Below are positions 1 through 7,380 of a DNA stretch of 11,769 bases, piece after piece. The translations under genes and the position numbers were made by a program. The number at the start of each line of letters is the position of its first letter. The first letter of the stretch is position 1. Source of the stretch: an uncultured Burkholderiales Genera incertae sedis bacterium (lineage in GTDB: Bacteria > Pseudomonadota > Gammaproteobacteria > Burkholderiales > Eutrophovitaceae); assembly GCA_905479505.1 (NCBI GenBank), contig CAJQMS010000066.1:1-11769 (forward strand), in the 5' to 3' direction. The notes below the pieces were generated by a model. It had not been told where the DNA came from, made no database searches, and saw nothing but the letters and a program-made list of their open reading frames with translations.

Positions 1-506
1 AACGTGAATTGCTTGAGAGGATGAATCCTTATGAAGGCGGTGGGGACATGATTCTCTCAGTGACTTTTGAAAAAACTACTTACGCGGATATCCCCGCTAA
101 GTTTGAAGCGGGGACTCCGCCGATTGCAGCTGCAATCGGCCTGGGAGAGGCTATCAATTATTTGGAGTCGGTTGGCCTCGATAATATTGCAAGGCACGAG
201 GACATGTTAACTGTTAAGGCAACAGAGGCGCTAATGCAAATCGATAATTTAACGGTTTACGGGACAGCACCTAATAAAGCAGGTGTGATTTCCTTTAATG
301 TGAAGGGTGTGCATCCGCACGACATGGGAACGCTGTTGAGCGACGACGGGGTCGCAGTGAGAGCGGGCCATCATTGCGCGCAACCAGTCATGATTCGTTA
401 CAAGGTGCCGGCGACCACTCGCGCATCATTTTATTTATATAACACGCTAGAAGATATTGATAGGCTTGTTATGTCAGTTCGTGGCGCACAAAAATTATTT
501 AATTAG
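1..506 (+). CDS. sufS: SufS cysteine desulfurase, C-terminal part (5' end outside window)
   Basis: PLP-dependent group II cysteine desulfurase that removes sulfur from L-cysteine as an enzyme persulfide for SUF iron-sulfur cluster assembly in the cytoplasm. The reading frame is open to the left edge (first full codon at base 3), so the start and the PLP-lysine region lie upstream. The visible part begins at the conserved GGGDMI segment, then KFEAGTPP, and contains the RAGHHCAQP active-site loop. The catalytic cysteine codon is at 375-377, in the short-loop arrangement typical of SufS rather than IscS. The end, around YNTLEDIDRLV, matches the normal C-terminus of the family, so nothing is missing at the 3' side. 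The next gene follows after 12 bases with a good ribosome site, supporting an operon. Identity is very secure from close match to remembered SufS sequences. Confidence 0.96.
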   Translation, partial: RELLERMNPYEGGGDMILSVTFEKTTYADIPAKFEAGTPPIAAAIGLGEAINYLESVGLDNIARHEDMLTVKATEALMQIDNLTVYGTAPNKAGVISFNVKGVHPHDMGTLLSDDGVAVRAGHHCAQPVMIRYKVPATTRASFYLYNTLEDIDRLVMSVRGAQKLFN

Positions 507-518
507 GAAAGTAATTAG

Positions 519-1004
519 ATGAGTTCGAAGCAAATGTACCAAGAGGTTATCCTCGATCATTGTAAAAAGCCTCGTAACTGGGGAACACTATCCGAGCCCA
601 CACATAAGGCTGAGGGAATCAACCCTTTATGCGGTGATCATATTTTAGTTAGCATGAATGTTGTAAATGAGAAAATAGAAAATATTCAGTATGAAGGTGA
701 AAGCTGTGCCATATGCATGGCCTCAGGGTCCATGATGACAGCTAAAGTAAAAGGTAAAGTTTGTGCAGAAGCACTTGACATGACTGAGCAATTTAGAGTG
801 CTAACAACCGAACCGGACGGGGCCGACCGTGGTGAGGGTCTCGGTAGTCTTGCTGTTTTTTCTGGTATCCGTGACCTGCCTTCCCGCGTGAAGTGCGCGT
901 TGTTACCTTGGCATACGTTAATCGCTGCTATTAACTCCCAAACTGAAATTTCTACAGAGGGGGATAAAGATCCCGTTCCAGGCTCAGGGACTACGAAAGG
1001 TTAA
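519..1004 (+). CDS. sufU: SufU/NifU-like Fe-S assembly scaffold or sulfurtransferase
   Basis: Small protein (161 residues) of the SufU branch of the NifU/IscU family. In well-studied members it takes persulfide sulfur from SufS, using a zinc site that exchanges ligands with the SufS cysteine. Seen here: VILDHCKKPRN near the N-terminus, NPLCGD (Cys38, Asp40), Cys63 in ESCAIC, and Cys126 in RVKCALLPWHTL. These match the Cys-Asp-Cys-Cys zinc ligands of Bacillus SufU. The insertion between the second and third ligand regions characteristic of SufU versus IscU is present. Oddities are an additional cysteine (Cys66) three residues after Cys63, where a serine is usual, and a polar C-terminal tail of about 20 residues. 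The ATG is preceded by AGGAAAG at 505-511, a good Shine-Dalgarno site. It lies directly after sufS, which fits partnership with SufS in place of SufE. Confidence 0.93.
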   Translation: MSSKQMYQEVILDHCKKPRNWGTLSEPTHKAEGINPLCGDHILVSMNVVNEKIENIQYEGESCAICMASGSMMTAKVKGKVCAEALDMTEQFRVLTTEPDGADRGEGLGSLAVFSGIRDLPSRVKCALLPWHTLIAAINSQTEISTEGDKDPVPGSGTTKG

Positions 1005-1015
1005 ATTGTAAACAT

Positions 1016-1585
1016 ATGCCAAAAATTGCTGATTTAGAAGTTACACCTAATCCGAATGCCAGAAAATTCGTGCTTAAAGAGCCCATCAGTTATGGCGTTG
1101 CTAAGTCGTTTGAGTCAATTGACGAGGCGGTTGGCGATGATCTCGCGACAAGTTTGTTTCAGATTGAAAGTGTGGTTTCGGTTTTTTATGTGGATAATTG
1201 GATAACCGTCACCCAAGATGGGAGTGCGGACTGGAAAGACCTGATGCGCACTCTAGCCGACCCTATACGATCAGCACCTCCTGCCGCTGAGGTGTCACAG
1301 GAGGCGTCTGAAACAGCTTCTTGGTTGCAAACGGATGAATCTAATCTCACAGAGACCGAGCGGTCTACACTATTACAAATTAACGAACTCTTAGACGATC
1401 GCGTCAGACCTTACCTCCAAAGCGACGGGGGGGATCTTTACGTGGTGGGTTTAGAGGACAATGTATTAAGTGTGCATTATCAAGGAGCTTGTGGAAGTTG
1501 CCCGAGTTCACTCTCTGGAACCTTGGCCGGCATTACAAGTTTAGTGCGGGAGATAGATCCTAATATAGATGTTATCGCGGTTTAA
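1016..1585 (+). CDS. Nfu-type Fe-S cluster carrier (Nfu_N plus NifU C-terminal domain)
   Basis: Iron-sulfur carrier of 189 residues that would hold a cluster between subunits and pass it to client apoproteins. The N-terminal half (about residues 3-88) is an Nfu_N scaffold domain, recognised from the start TPNPNARKFVL and the FQIESVVSVFYVDNWITVT strand pattern, as in mitochondrial NFU1 and alphaproteobacterial Nfu. After an acidic, Ala/Ser-rich linker (about 88-112) comes the NifU-like domain (about 116-189) with RPYLQSDGGDL and the CxxC cluster ligands Cys159 and Cys162 in GACGSCPSS. This differs from E. coli NfuA, whose N-terminal domain is A-type-like. It begins 11 bases after sufU in the same operon, but no strong Shine-Dalgarno sequence sits close to the ATG (a GAAAGG is about 15 bases upstream), so translation may be partly coupled to sufU. 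Confidence 0.92.
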   Translation: MPKIADLEVTPNPNARKFVLKEPISYGVAKSFESIDEAVGDDLATSLFQIESVVSVFYVDNWITVTQDGSADWKDLMRTLADPIRSAPPAAEVSQEASETASWLQTDESNLTETERSTLLQINELLDDRVRPYLQSDGGDLYVVGLEDNVLSVHYQGACGSCPSSLSGTLAGITSLVREIDPNIDVIAV

Positions 1586-1629
1586 ATTAAACCTTTTGAA
1601 TTAATATTGAGCGAATAAGATAGCGGCCC

Positions 1630-1950
1630 ATGAGTGATTGGCAAAGAGCTTTCTCGGTAGAGGAAATTGGTTTTGGAAGTTGGAAGCAGGTTGATTTGGA
1701 TGGCACGATTGTCGTTATATATAATGTTGACGGAGAGTTCTTCGCGATTGAGGACATTTGTACCCACGACGGGGCGGTCTTGAGCGGCTGTCCCTTGGAG
1801 GGCGATGAGGTTATTTGTCCGAGGCACGGCGCTAGATTTTCAGTCAAGACTGGAGAGGCTCTTAGTGCTCCAGCTTGGGAAGCAACTGCCACCTTTCCTT
1901 TGAAAATAGAAAACGGCGATTTATTCTTACGCGATAATAGGTGGGACTAG
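1630..1950 (+). CDS. Rieske [2Fe-2S] ferredoxin-like protein, last gene of SUF operon
   Basis: Protein of 106 residues that is essentially a single soluble Rieske domain, of the type annotated as non-heme iron oxygenase ferredoxin subunit or NirD-like. The cluster ligands are complete: Cys44 and His46 in CTHDG, and Cys63 and His66 in CPRHGARF. The following FSVKTGEAL and the C-terminal strand around FPLKIENGDLFLR are normal for the family. There is no membrane anchor or signal peptide, so it acts in the cytoplasm as an electron carrier. No oxygenase gene is visible nearby. Such Rieske genes are commonly embedded in SUF operons (for example in actinobacteria), so a role linked to cluster assembly or redox supply there is the best inference. 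The 44-base gap after nfu shows no terminator. No clear Shine-Dalgarno sequence precedes the ATG. Confidence 0.9.
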   Translation: MSDWQRAFSVEEIGFGSWKQVDLDGTIVVIYNVDGEFFAIEDICTHDGAVLSGCPLEGDEVICPRHGARFSVKTGEALSAPAWEATATFPLKIENGDLFLRDNRWD

Positions 1951-1953
1951 TCA

Positions 1954-4900
1954 TCAAACTAGCTGGGCTTTACTTGTCCGTGGAGTAAGTTCCGCTAGTA
2001 GCGAATGGATGAACTTCGCGCGTTCCTCGATCAGATTGTAATCGTCATGTTCGCAGATGATTTTAGTCGGACCTGAAAACCTTATATCCGACCTGCTTTG
2101 CACTAATTCAATAATATCCATGGGGTCGACTAAAGGGTCATTATGAAAAATGATCGTCGTTTTATGAGATGACGAGTCAATTTTAAAAATGCCTAATGCC
2201 TTACCTGTGATTCTTAATTGATGTGAGGCTAACAACGTTCTCGTCTCGTCCGTTGGTAATCCGAATCGGTCAATCAGTTCCTCTTCAATTTTTTCCAACT
2301 GCAAAGTAGTGGAGGCACTCGCGAGTTTCTTGTAAATTATTAGACGCTCGTGAATGTCTGGACAATAATCATTAGGCAGCAATGCAGGCGCGTGTAAGAG
2401 TATCTCGGTACCTTGTGGTATCTGTATGTCTATATTGGGTTCTTCGCCCGCTTTCAGCGATTGGACAGCTCGATCTAACATTTCGACGTAAAGTTGAAAA
2501 CCTATTTCTTGTAAATCACCACTTTGAGAGTCGCCGAGAACCTCCCCTGCGCCACGTATTTCAAGGTCATGCATAGCAAGAAAGAAACCGGAACCTAGAT
2601 CTTCCATAAGTTGAATCGCTTCAAGTCTCTTAGAGGCTGGGCCTTTTAGTTTTACGCCATCTGTTGTCATGAGGTAAGCGTATGCTTGGTGGTGTGACCT
2701 CCCGACTCTTCCCCGAAGCTGATGAAGCTGAGCGAGACCGAATTTTTCCGCTCGATTAATGATTATGGTATTCGCCGTTGGGATATCGATACCCGTCTCA
2801 ATAATTGTCGTGCAAAGTAGAATATTAAAGCGACCTTGGTAGAAATCGCGCATAACAAATTCGAGTTCACGTTCGTGCATTTGTCCGTGTGCAACTCTAA
2901 TAGATGCCTCCGGAAGCAATTCGTTTAGCTTTTCACGTTCTCTTTCAATCGTACTTACTTCGTTGTGTAAATAGTATATCTGACCCCCCCGTTTCAATTC
3001 TCTCAGTACAGCCTCTCTTATTATTCCTCGACTGAAAGACATCACAAACGTCTTGATTGATAGTCTCTTCTCGGGTGGAGTTGTGATGACTGAAAAGTCA
3101 CGTAAGCCCTCCATACTCATGGCAAGAGTCCTTGGAATGGGCGTTGCAGTTAAGGTCAAGATGTCAGTTTCAGCTCTCAAGGCTTTTAATGCCTCTTTCT
3201 GTCTGACTCCAAATCGGTGTTCCTCATCAACGATAATTAATCCAAGATCACTAAATTTAAGTTCTTTTGATAGCAACTTGTGAGTCCCGATGACTATATC
3301 AATTTTACCAGTCTTGAGTCCCTCAATAGTTTCTGTAACCTCTTTTTTTGTTCTGAATCTAGATAGTTCTCGGACCTCAACTGGAAGATTAGAAAATCGA
3401 TCTGTGAATGTCTGAAAATGTTGCTCTGCAAGTAATGTTGTTGGGACTAAGACGGCCACCTGGGCGCTATCTGCTACGGCTACATAGGCGGCTCGAAGTG
3501 CGACCTCGGTTTTTCCAAACCCTACATCCCCGCAGATAAGGCGATCCATTGGTTTTTCTGATTTGAGATCCAAAAGTGTTTCTTCAATGGCGCGATTCTG
3601 ATCTCTAGTGACTGTGAACGGAAAGTCTTCACAAAATGCAGCATATCCATTCTCGTCTAGTCGACGAGATAATCCCTTTTTTGAGGCACGTTGCGCGTAT
3701 ATATTTAATAACTCTGCTGCGGTATCTCTAATTTTTTTTGCTGCTTTCTTTTTGGCCTTATCCCATTTTTCGCTACCTAAACGGTGTATCGGAGCGGTTT
3801 CAGGTGGTCCGCCAGAATAACGGCTTATGATTTCTAATTGGGATACTGGCACATAGAGGATATCTTGGTCAGCATACTCGATAGCAAGAAACTCAGTGCT
3901 TCCTTCACCTAAATCAAGAATAACAAGCTCTTTGTAACGCCCAATTCCATGCTGAATGTGCACAATTGGGTCACCCTTACGAATTTCAGAGAGATCTCTT
4001 ACTAGGTTTTCCGTCGATATTTTTTGTTCTCTCTTATTTCGCGTCCTTGTTTGTTGTGGATACAGCTCTGACTCGGTAATGACGGCTAGCGAGCCATCAA
4101 GTAAGATAAATCCATGATCTATCAAGCCAGTGGCTATAGCCAATTTCCCCGTTGTATTTGGAAATTCATTCCAACTATCAATGTCGATGGTAGCGATCGC
4201 GTGATCGTGACATAGACTTTTAATGGTCTCCCTCCTACCGGGACTATCTGCAATCAATATTGCGTCACCATTATGTTCAAATAAAAATGTTCTCAAATTA
4301 ATAAGGGGATCTTGAAGGCGACGGTTAATCGATAGATCTGGTAGTACCGAAAAATACGTATCTGGTTCTTCGGTGCTTTTTATTGAAATCCGGCTTAAAC
4401 TACTGATTTCATCAAAGAATTTTTCTTCGCTTAAAAATAGCTTTAATGGGTCAAGTAGAGGTCTTTCGGCATCGCCTCTTAACAGCTTGTATCGTGAAGT
4501 GGAATCATTCCAAAATTCACGAATACCTAAGCTTAGATCGCCCTCTAGAATTAAAGTCCAGTCCTCATCTAAATAACTCAGTAAAGGCGACACACTTTCA
4601 AAAAAAAGAGGTAGATAATATTCGATACCAGGCGGATTCGAGCCTTTCGAGACTTCTCGGTATATAAGGCTTTTGGATGGGTCTCCCTCGACAATTTCCC
4701 GATACTGACTTCTAAACCTCGTTCGCGCGGTCTCATCAGTTGGAAATTCTTTTGCGGGCAGTAGTCGTATTTCGTTTACTTTGTAAATACTTCGTTGCGT
4801 GTCTACGTCGAAGGTTCTGATGCTATCGATCTCGGTATCAAAAAGGTCAATTCGATAAGGTAGAACGCTTCCCATTGGAAAAATATCAATAATCCCGCCC

Positions 4901-5388
4901 TTTATAGCGTACTCCCCTGGCGCTACCACTTGTGATACAGGTGAGTAACTTGCCCTGAGGAGTTTTTCCCTAAATTTATTTAAGTCTAATTTTTCTTTTG
5001 TTTTAAGGAAAAATACGTAACTGTTAAGAAAATCTCTGGGTGGCAGATAATAAAGCGCCGTGACGACCGGCACGATCAGAATATCGATATTTTTGTTATC
5101 AACTTGATAAAGTGTCTCCAGTCTCTGTGATATTAAATCCTGATGAGGAGAGAACGTGTCATACGGCAGTGTTTCCCAGTCAGGGAATAGATGGACACGC
5201 AAGTCTTTATTGAAAAATTTAATTTCCTCGACTAACCGGTTAGCTTCCGATGCTTTTTGGCAGATGATCGCGAGAGGGGACTGTCTTGACTCGAAGGTAT
5301 TGGCAACCAGTAAGCTAAGACCGCTACGAGAGTTAATCGTTTCTGAATGTCTCTGCCCATTTTTGGGGAGTTTTAGGGAAATGTTCAT
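1954..5388 (-). CDS. mfd: Mfd transcription-repair coupling factor
   Basis: Full-length Mfd (1144 residues), the ATP-driven DNA translocase that pushes or removes RNA polymerase stalled at lesions and recruits UvrA. Domains in order: UvrB-like module (about residues 1-350, with WETLPYDTFSPH and QVVAPGEYAIKGG), a linker domain, the RNA-polymerase interaction domain (about 465-525, IVHIQHGIGRY onward), then the RecG-like superfamily 2 motor with Walker A GDVGFGKT (620-627), DEEH box (721-724), motif III TLTATPIPRT, motif VI QLRGRVGRS, and the C-terminal TRCF domain (about 1000-1115). All helicase motifs are intact. The start was chosen because the N-terminus aligns with family members from about residue 5 onward; no clear Shine-Dalgarno sequence precedes it. 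The gene is convergent with the SUF operon (3 bases between stops) and divergent from ispD. It appears to be a single-gene transcript. Confidence 0.98.
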   Translation of the reverse strand: MNISLKLPKNGQRHSETINSRSGLSLLVANTFESRQSPLAIICQKASEANRLVEEIKFFNKDLRVHLFPDWETLPYDTFSPHQDLISQRLETLYQVDNKNIDILIVPVVTALYYLPPRDFLNSYVFFLKTKEKLDLNKFREKLLRASYSPVSQVVAPGEYAIKGGIIDIFPMGSVLPYRIDLFDTEIDSIRTFDVDTQRSIYKVNEIRLLPAKEFPTDETARTRFRSQYREIVEGDPSKSLIYREVSKGSNPPGIEYYLPLFFESVSPLLSYLDEDWTLILEGDLSLGIREFWNDSTSRYKLLRGDAERPLLDPLKLFLSEEKFFDEISSLSRISIKSTEEPDTYFSVLPDLSINRRLQDPLINLRTFLFEHNGDAILIADSPGRRETIKSLCHDHAIATIDIDSWNEFPNTTGKLAIATGLIDHGFILLDGSLAVITESELYPQQTRTRNKREQKISTENLVRDLSEIRKGDPIVHIQHGIGRYKELVILDLGEGSTEFLAIEYADQDILYVPVSQLEIISRYSGGPPETAPIHRLGSEKWDKAKKKAAKKIRDTAAELLNIYAQRASKKGLSRRLDENGYAAFCEDFPFTVTRDQNRAIEETLLDLKSEKPMDRLICGDVGFGKTEVALRAAYVAVADSAQVAVLVPTTLLAEQHFQTFTDRFSNLPVEVRELSRFRTKKEVTETIEGLKTGKIDIVIGTHKLLSKELKFSDLGLIIVDEEHRFGVRQKEALKALRAETDILTLTATPIPRTLAMSMEGLRDFSVITTPPEKRLSIKTFVMSFSRGIIREAVLRELKRGGQIYYLHNEVSTIEREREKLNELLPEASIRVAHGQMHERELEFVMRDFYQGRFNILLCTTIIETGIDIPTANTIIINRAEKFGLAQLHQLRGRVGRSHHQAYAYLMTTDGVKLKGPASKRLEAIQLMEDLGSGFFLAMHDLEIRGAGEVLGDSQSGDLQEIGFQLYVEMLDRAVQSLKAGEEPNIDIQIPQGTEILLHAPALLPNDYCPDIHERLIIYKKLASASTTLQLEKIEEELIDRFGLPTDETRTLLASHQLRITGKALGIFKIDSSSHKTTIIFHNDPLVDPMDIIELVQSRSDIRFSGPTKIICEHDDYNLIEERAKFIHSLLAELTPRTSKAQLV

Positions 5389-5404
5389 GCATCAAAAAGC
5401 ATCG

Positions 5405-5412
5405 ATTATAAT
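5405..5412. promoter_or_regulatory. Symmetric -10 element between mfd and ispD
   Basis: The 8-base self-complementary sequence ATTATAAT contains a perfect TATAAT hexamer on both strands: 5407-5412 on + and 5410-5405 on -. It is in the only substantial intergenic gap between divergent genes. No strong -35 is seen. On the + strand TTCATG (5384-5389) lies 17 bases upstream, with only partial match. On the - strand AGGACA (complement of 5430-5435) is 19 bases upstream. The mfd leader would be about 10 bases, which agrees with the lack of a Shine-Dalgarno sequence there. The ispD leader would be about 75 bases. The hexamers are seen directly; promoter activity is inferred. Confidence 0.45.
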
Positions 5413-5494
5413 GCACATCAATGGTGGAGTGTCCTGAATAGGCTGAAGAAAGTTAATAAATGATTAAAGTTAAACATAATATCGTTTGGTACAA

Positions 5495-6226
5495 ATGAAA
5501 TATTGCCCATCTTATTTCGCAGTGATACCTGCAGCAGGAAAGGGTGAGCGTTATTCCGCCGGGAAAAACATTGTGAAGCAGCATGTTGACCTAAACGGTA
5601 AATCAATTCTTGAATGGTCAATCGAGCCATTTGTTAATCATAAGCACATACGAGGCGTTTTGGTTGTGCTCTCGCCTGAGGACCCTCATATCCATACGTT
5701 GAAAAAAAATAATCCAAACGGGAAATTAAGAATTATTTCATCGGGGGGTGAAACTAGAGCTGAAACGGTTCTAAATGGCATTCGATCTCTGGGTTTAGAT
5801 GCGAAACCTAACGATTGGATATTAGTTCATGATGCCGTTCGGCCTATGATTTCTGGAGAATTAATTGACCGGTTGATTAAAGCAGTGAAAAACAACGCAG
5901 AAGGGGGGCTTCTTGCTTGTCGTTTAACAGATACCGTTAAAAGATCTGATACTAAAAATCGAGTTAATTCAACTCTAGATCGCAAAGAATTGTGGTCTGC
6001 TCAGACGCCACAGATTTTTCGGAAAAAAGATCTAGAGAATGCACTCAGCTCGTCAGGAGGTAGTATGCAAATTACAGATGAATCCTCAGCCATTGAGACG
6101 TTGGGCATTAAGCCACTGTTAGTTGAGTCAGAATTAGAAAATTTTAAAGTTACTTACGCTCACGATTTAGTCAAAGCAAAGATGGTTTTTCAAGAACGTA
6201 ACTCGAGAAAGGCAGTAAAGAAATGA
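5495..6226 (+). CDS. ispD: IspD, 2-C-methyl-D-erythritol 4-phosphate cytidylyltransferase
   Basis: Third enzyme of the MEP isoprenoid pathway, joining CTP and methylerythritol phosphate to form CDP-methylerythritol. It is 243 residues from the chosen ATG. Key parts visible: the nucleotide loop PAAGKGER (Arg19) with the following lysine in VKQH (Lys28), the HDAVRP segment (Asp113, Arg116), TPQIFR (171-176), TDESSAIE, and the ending NFKVTYAHDL with Lys218. The family usually reads PKQ in the loop and DAARP in the middle, so both spots are slightly divergent, but the catalytic lysine and arginine are retained. The ATG at 5495 was preferred over an in-frame TTG at 5486; neither has a clear Shine-Dalgarno sequence. 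The stop overlaps the ispF start by 4 bases (ATGA), showing translational coupling. The common neighbour ftsB is absent; mfd diverges from it instead. Confidence 0.95.
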   Translation: MKYCPSYFAVIPAAGKGERYSAGKNIVKQHVDLNGKSILEWSIEPFVNHKHIRGVLVVLSPEDPHIHTLKKNNPNGKLRIISSGGETRAETVLNGIRSLGLDAKPNDWILVHDAVRPMISGELIDRLIKAVKNNAEGGLLACRLTDTVKRSDTKNRVNSTLDRKELWSAQTPQIFRKKDLENALSSSGGSMQITDESSAIETLGIKPLLVESELENFKVTYAHDLVKAKMVFQERNSRKAVKK

Positions 6227-6702
6227 GAGTGGGAGAGGGGTTTGATCTTCACGCGTTAGTCCCAGATAGGCCTCTTATTCTTGCGGGCGTTCTTATTCCT
6301 TATGAGAAAGGTCTTTTGGGACACTCTGATGCGGATGTTTTGATTCACGCATTAATAGACGCTCTCTTAGGTGCTTGTGCGATGGGTGATATCGGGCAGC
6401 ACTTTCCCGATACTGATCCAAAATGGCTTGGTGCTGACAGTAAAATGATGCTTGAAGAGGTATGCAAAATGGTTGGGGATAAAAAATACAAATTAGTCAA
6501 TATGGATTCCACGATCATAGCTGAGCGTCCAAAGTTATCGCCTTATATTCCAAAAATGCGCCAGACTTTAGCTGATCTACTTGAGGTAGGTATTGATTGT
6601 GTCAACGTGAAGGCTAAGACATCTGAGCAATTGGGTACCGTTGGTCGCGAGGAGTGCATTATTGCGACCGTGACGGTATTACTGACTTCGACTAATATTT
6701 AA
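6223..6702 (+). CDS. ispF: IspF, 2-C-methyl-D-erythritol 2,4-cyclodiphosphate synthase
   Basis: Enzyme of the MEP pathway that cyclises CDP-methylerythritol 2-phosphate to methylerythritol cyclodiphosphate with loss of CMP, acting as a trimer. Its 159 residues equal the normal length. The metal ligands Asp8 and His10 are in GEGFDLHA and His42 is in DVLIHALIDALLGA. GHSDAD, GDIGQHFPDTDP, the nucleotide-contacting ERPKLSPYIP and the VKAKTSEQLG loop (E. coli: VKATTTEKLG) are all present. It starts within the ispD stop, so the two proteins are made from one message. The gene ends 10 bases before the oppositely oriented SGNH esterase gene. Confidence 0.97.
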   Translation: MRVGEGFDLHALVPDRPLILAGVLIPYEKGLLGHSDADVLIHALIDALLGACAMGDIGQHFPDTDPKWLGADSKMMLEEVCKMVGDKKYKLVNMDSTIIAERPKLSPYIPKMRQTLADLLEVGIDCVNVKAKTSEQLGTVGREECIIATVTVLLTSTNI

Positions 6703-6720
6703 TTAAAAAAAGTTAGTCGA
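6688..6720. repeat. Inverted repeat spanning the ispF/SGNH gene junction, possible weak bidirectional terminator
   Basis: TCGACTAA at 6688-6695 is the exact reverse complement of TTAGTCGA at 6713-6720. The 17-base loop is AT-only except its last base and carries the 10-base palindrome TTTAATTAAA (6698-6707) plus a run of seven A. The arms lie over the 3' ends of both convergent genes, including the stop codon of the - strand gene. The position fits termination for both transcripts, but the stem has only three G-C pairs and no T-run follows it on either strand, so terminator function is weakly supported. Confidence 0.35.
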
Positions 6721-7351
6721 TTATCTTGCTAACGGCCTCCGCTAGCGCTTCACCTACTATGTGATGTTGATACTTGTCTAAATGAATACCATCCACTTCG
6801 CTGGATTTGGTGACAAGTCCGCAATCAAAATAGTGACAGTTAAGGTCCTCAGAGACTCGCTTGTACTCCTCGGATAATCCTGACATTTTAGACGCTCCAC
6901 CTTTGAATTTGGGTGCAATGGACCCCGTCGGCGTGTCAATCATTGGTGGCACTACTATCAGGATAGGTGGAATTTTCATACTAGGCTCAACAGGACTACT
7001 TATCATTTTCTGAATCATTGATCGAAGTCCTTGGGCAGAATGCCAAGCATTGAAATCGTGCATTGATTGGAAATCGTTCGTTCCAAGTGCAAGCATAATC
7101 AGATCCAGCGGCGAGTGCATTTCTATAATTTGTTGAATTCCATTTATACCTTTACGGCCCTCGAGAAAAGGGTCATCGCAAGCTGTACGTCTGCCATTGA
7201 GACAGTTCTCAATGACTCTTACTTTCTTATGATTACTTTGAAGTGCGTTTTGCATGAATCCAGGCCAACGATCCTTAAAATCTAGGCGCTCACGAGTTCC
7301 TGGGATAATCCCCCAAGCTAATGAGTCTCCATATACAAGAATATTTATCAT
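6713..7351 (-). CDS. SGNH/GDSL hydrolase, arylesterase/acyltransferase (MsAcT-like)
   Basis: Cytoplasmic esterase of 212 residues with all SGNH blocks: GDSLAWG (nucleophile Ser10), the Gly of block II in CLNGRRT (Gly53), GTND (Asn92) and DGIH (Asp187, His190). The overall pattern, including VIENCLNGRRT, DDPF, SPLDLIMLALGTND, ILIVVPPMI and VDGIHLD, closely resembles the Mycobacterium smegmatis arylesterase/acyltransferase MsAcT and related bacterial arylesterases. It is less like the periplasmic TesA type. No signal peptide is present. It would cleave small acyl or aryl esters or transfer their acyl groups; the natural substrate is unknown. It is the last gene of a - strand operon, 29 bases after the large hydrolase-family gene, with a GAGAAA about 11 bases before the ATG as a weak ribosome site. 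The triad appears intact. Confidence 0.9.
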   Translation of the reverse strand: MINILVYGDSLAWGIIPGTRERLDFKDRWPGFMQNALQSNHKKVRVIENCLNGRRTACDDPFLEGRKGINGIQQIIEMHSPLDLIMLALGTNDFQSMHDFNAWHSAQGLRSMIQKMISSPVEPSMKIPPILIVVPPMIDTPTGSIAPKFKGGASKMSGLSEEYKRVSEDLNCHYFDCGLVTKSSEVDGIHLDKYQHHIVGEALAEAVSKIID

Positions 7352-7380
7352 TTCTAATTGTTTCTCAGTAACTTTTATGA

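Noticed and set aside
1427..1433. Run of seven G in the nfu gene as a possible frameshift or phase-variation site
   Set aside because: The frame reads correctly through the conserved SDGGDL segment, and the run is simply part of Asp-Gly-Gly codons.
1582..1892. Two overlapping - strand open frames opposite the Rieske gene
   Set aside because: The + strand Rieske gene has all four cluster ligands and fits the operon; the antisense frames have no recognisable features.
1945..1962. Inverted repeat CTAGT-CATCAA-ACTAG and palindrome GACTAGTC at the Rieske/mfd junction as a terminator
   Set aside because: The stem is only 5 base pairs with two G-C pairs and no T-run follows on either strand; it is likely chance.
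6728..6746. Hairpin GCTAGCG-GAGGC-CGTTAGC on the - strand before a run of seven T, as an intrinsic terminator for the SGNH gene
   Set aside because: About 16 bases separate the stem from the T-run and the stem lies inside coding sequence; an intrinsic terminator needs the T-run directly after the stem.
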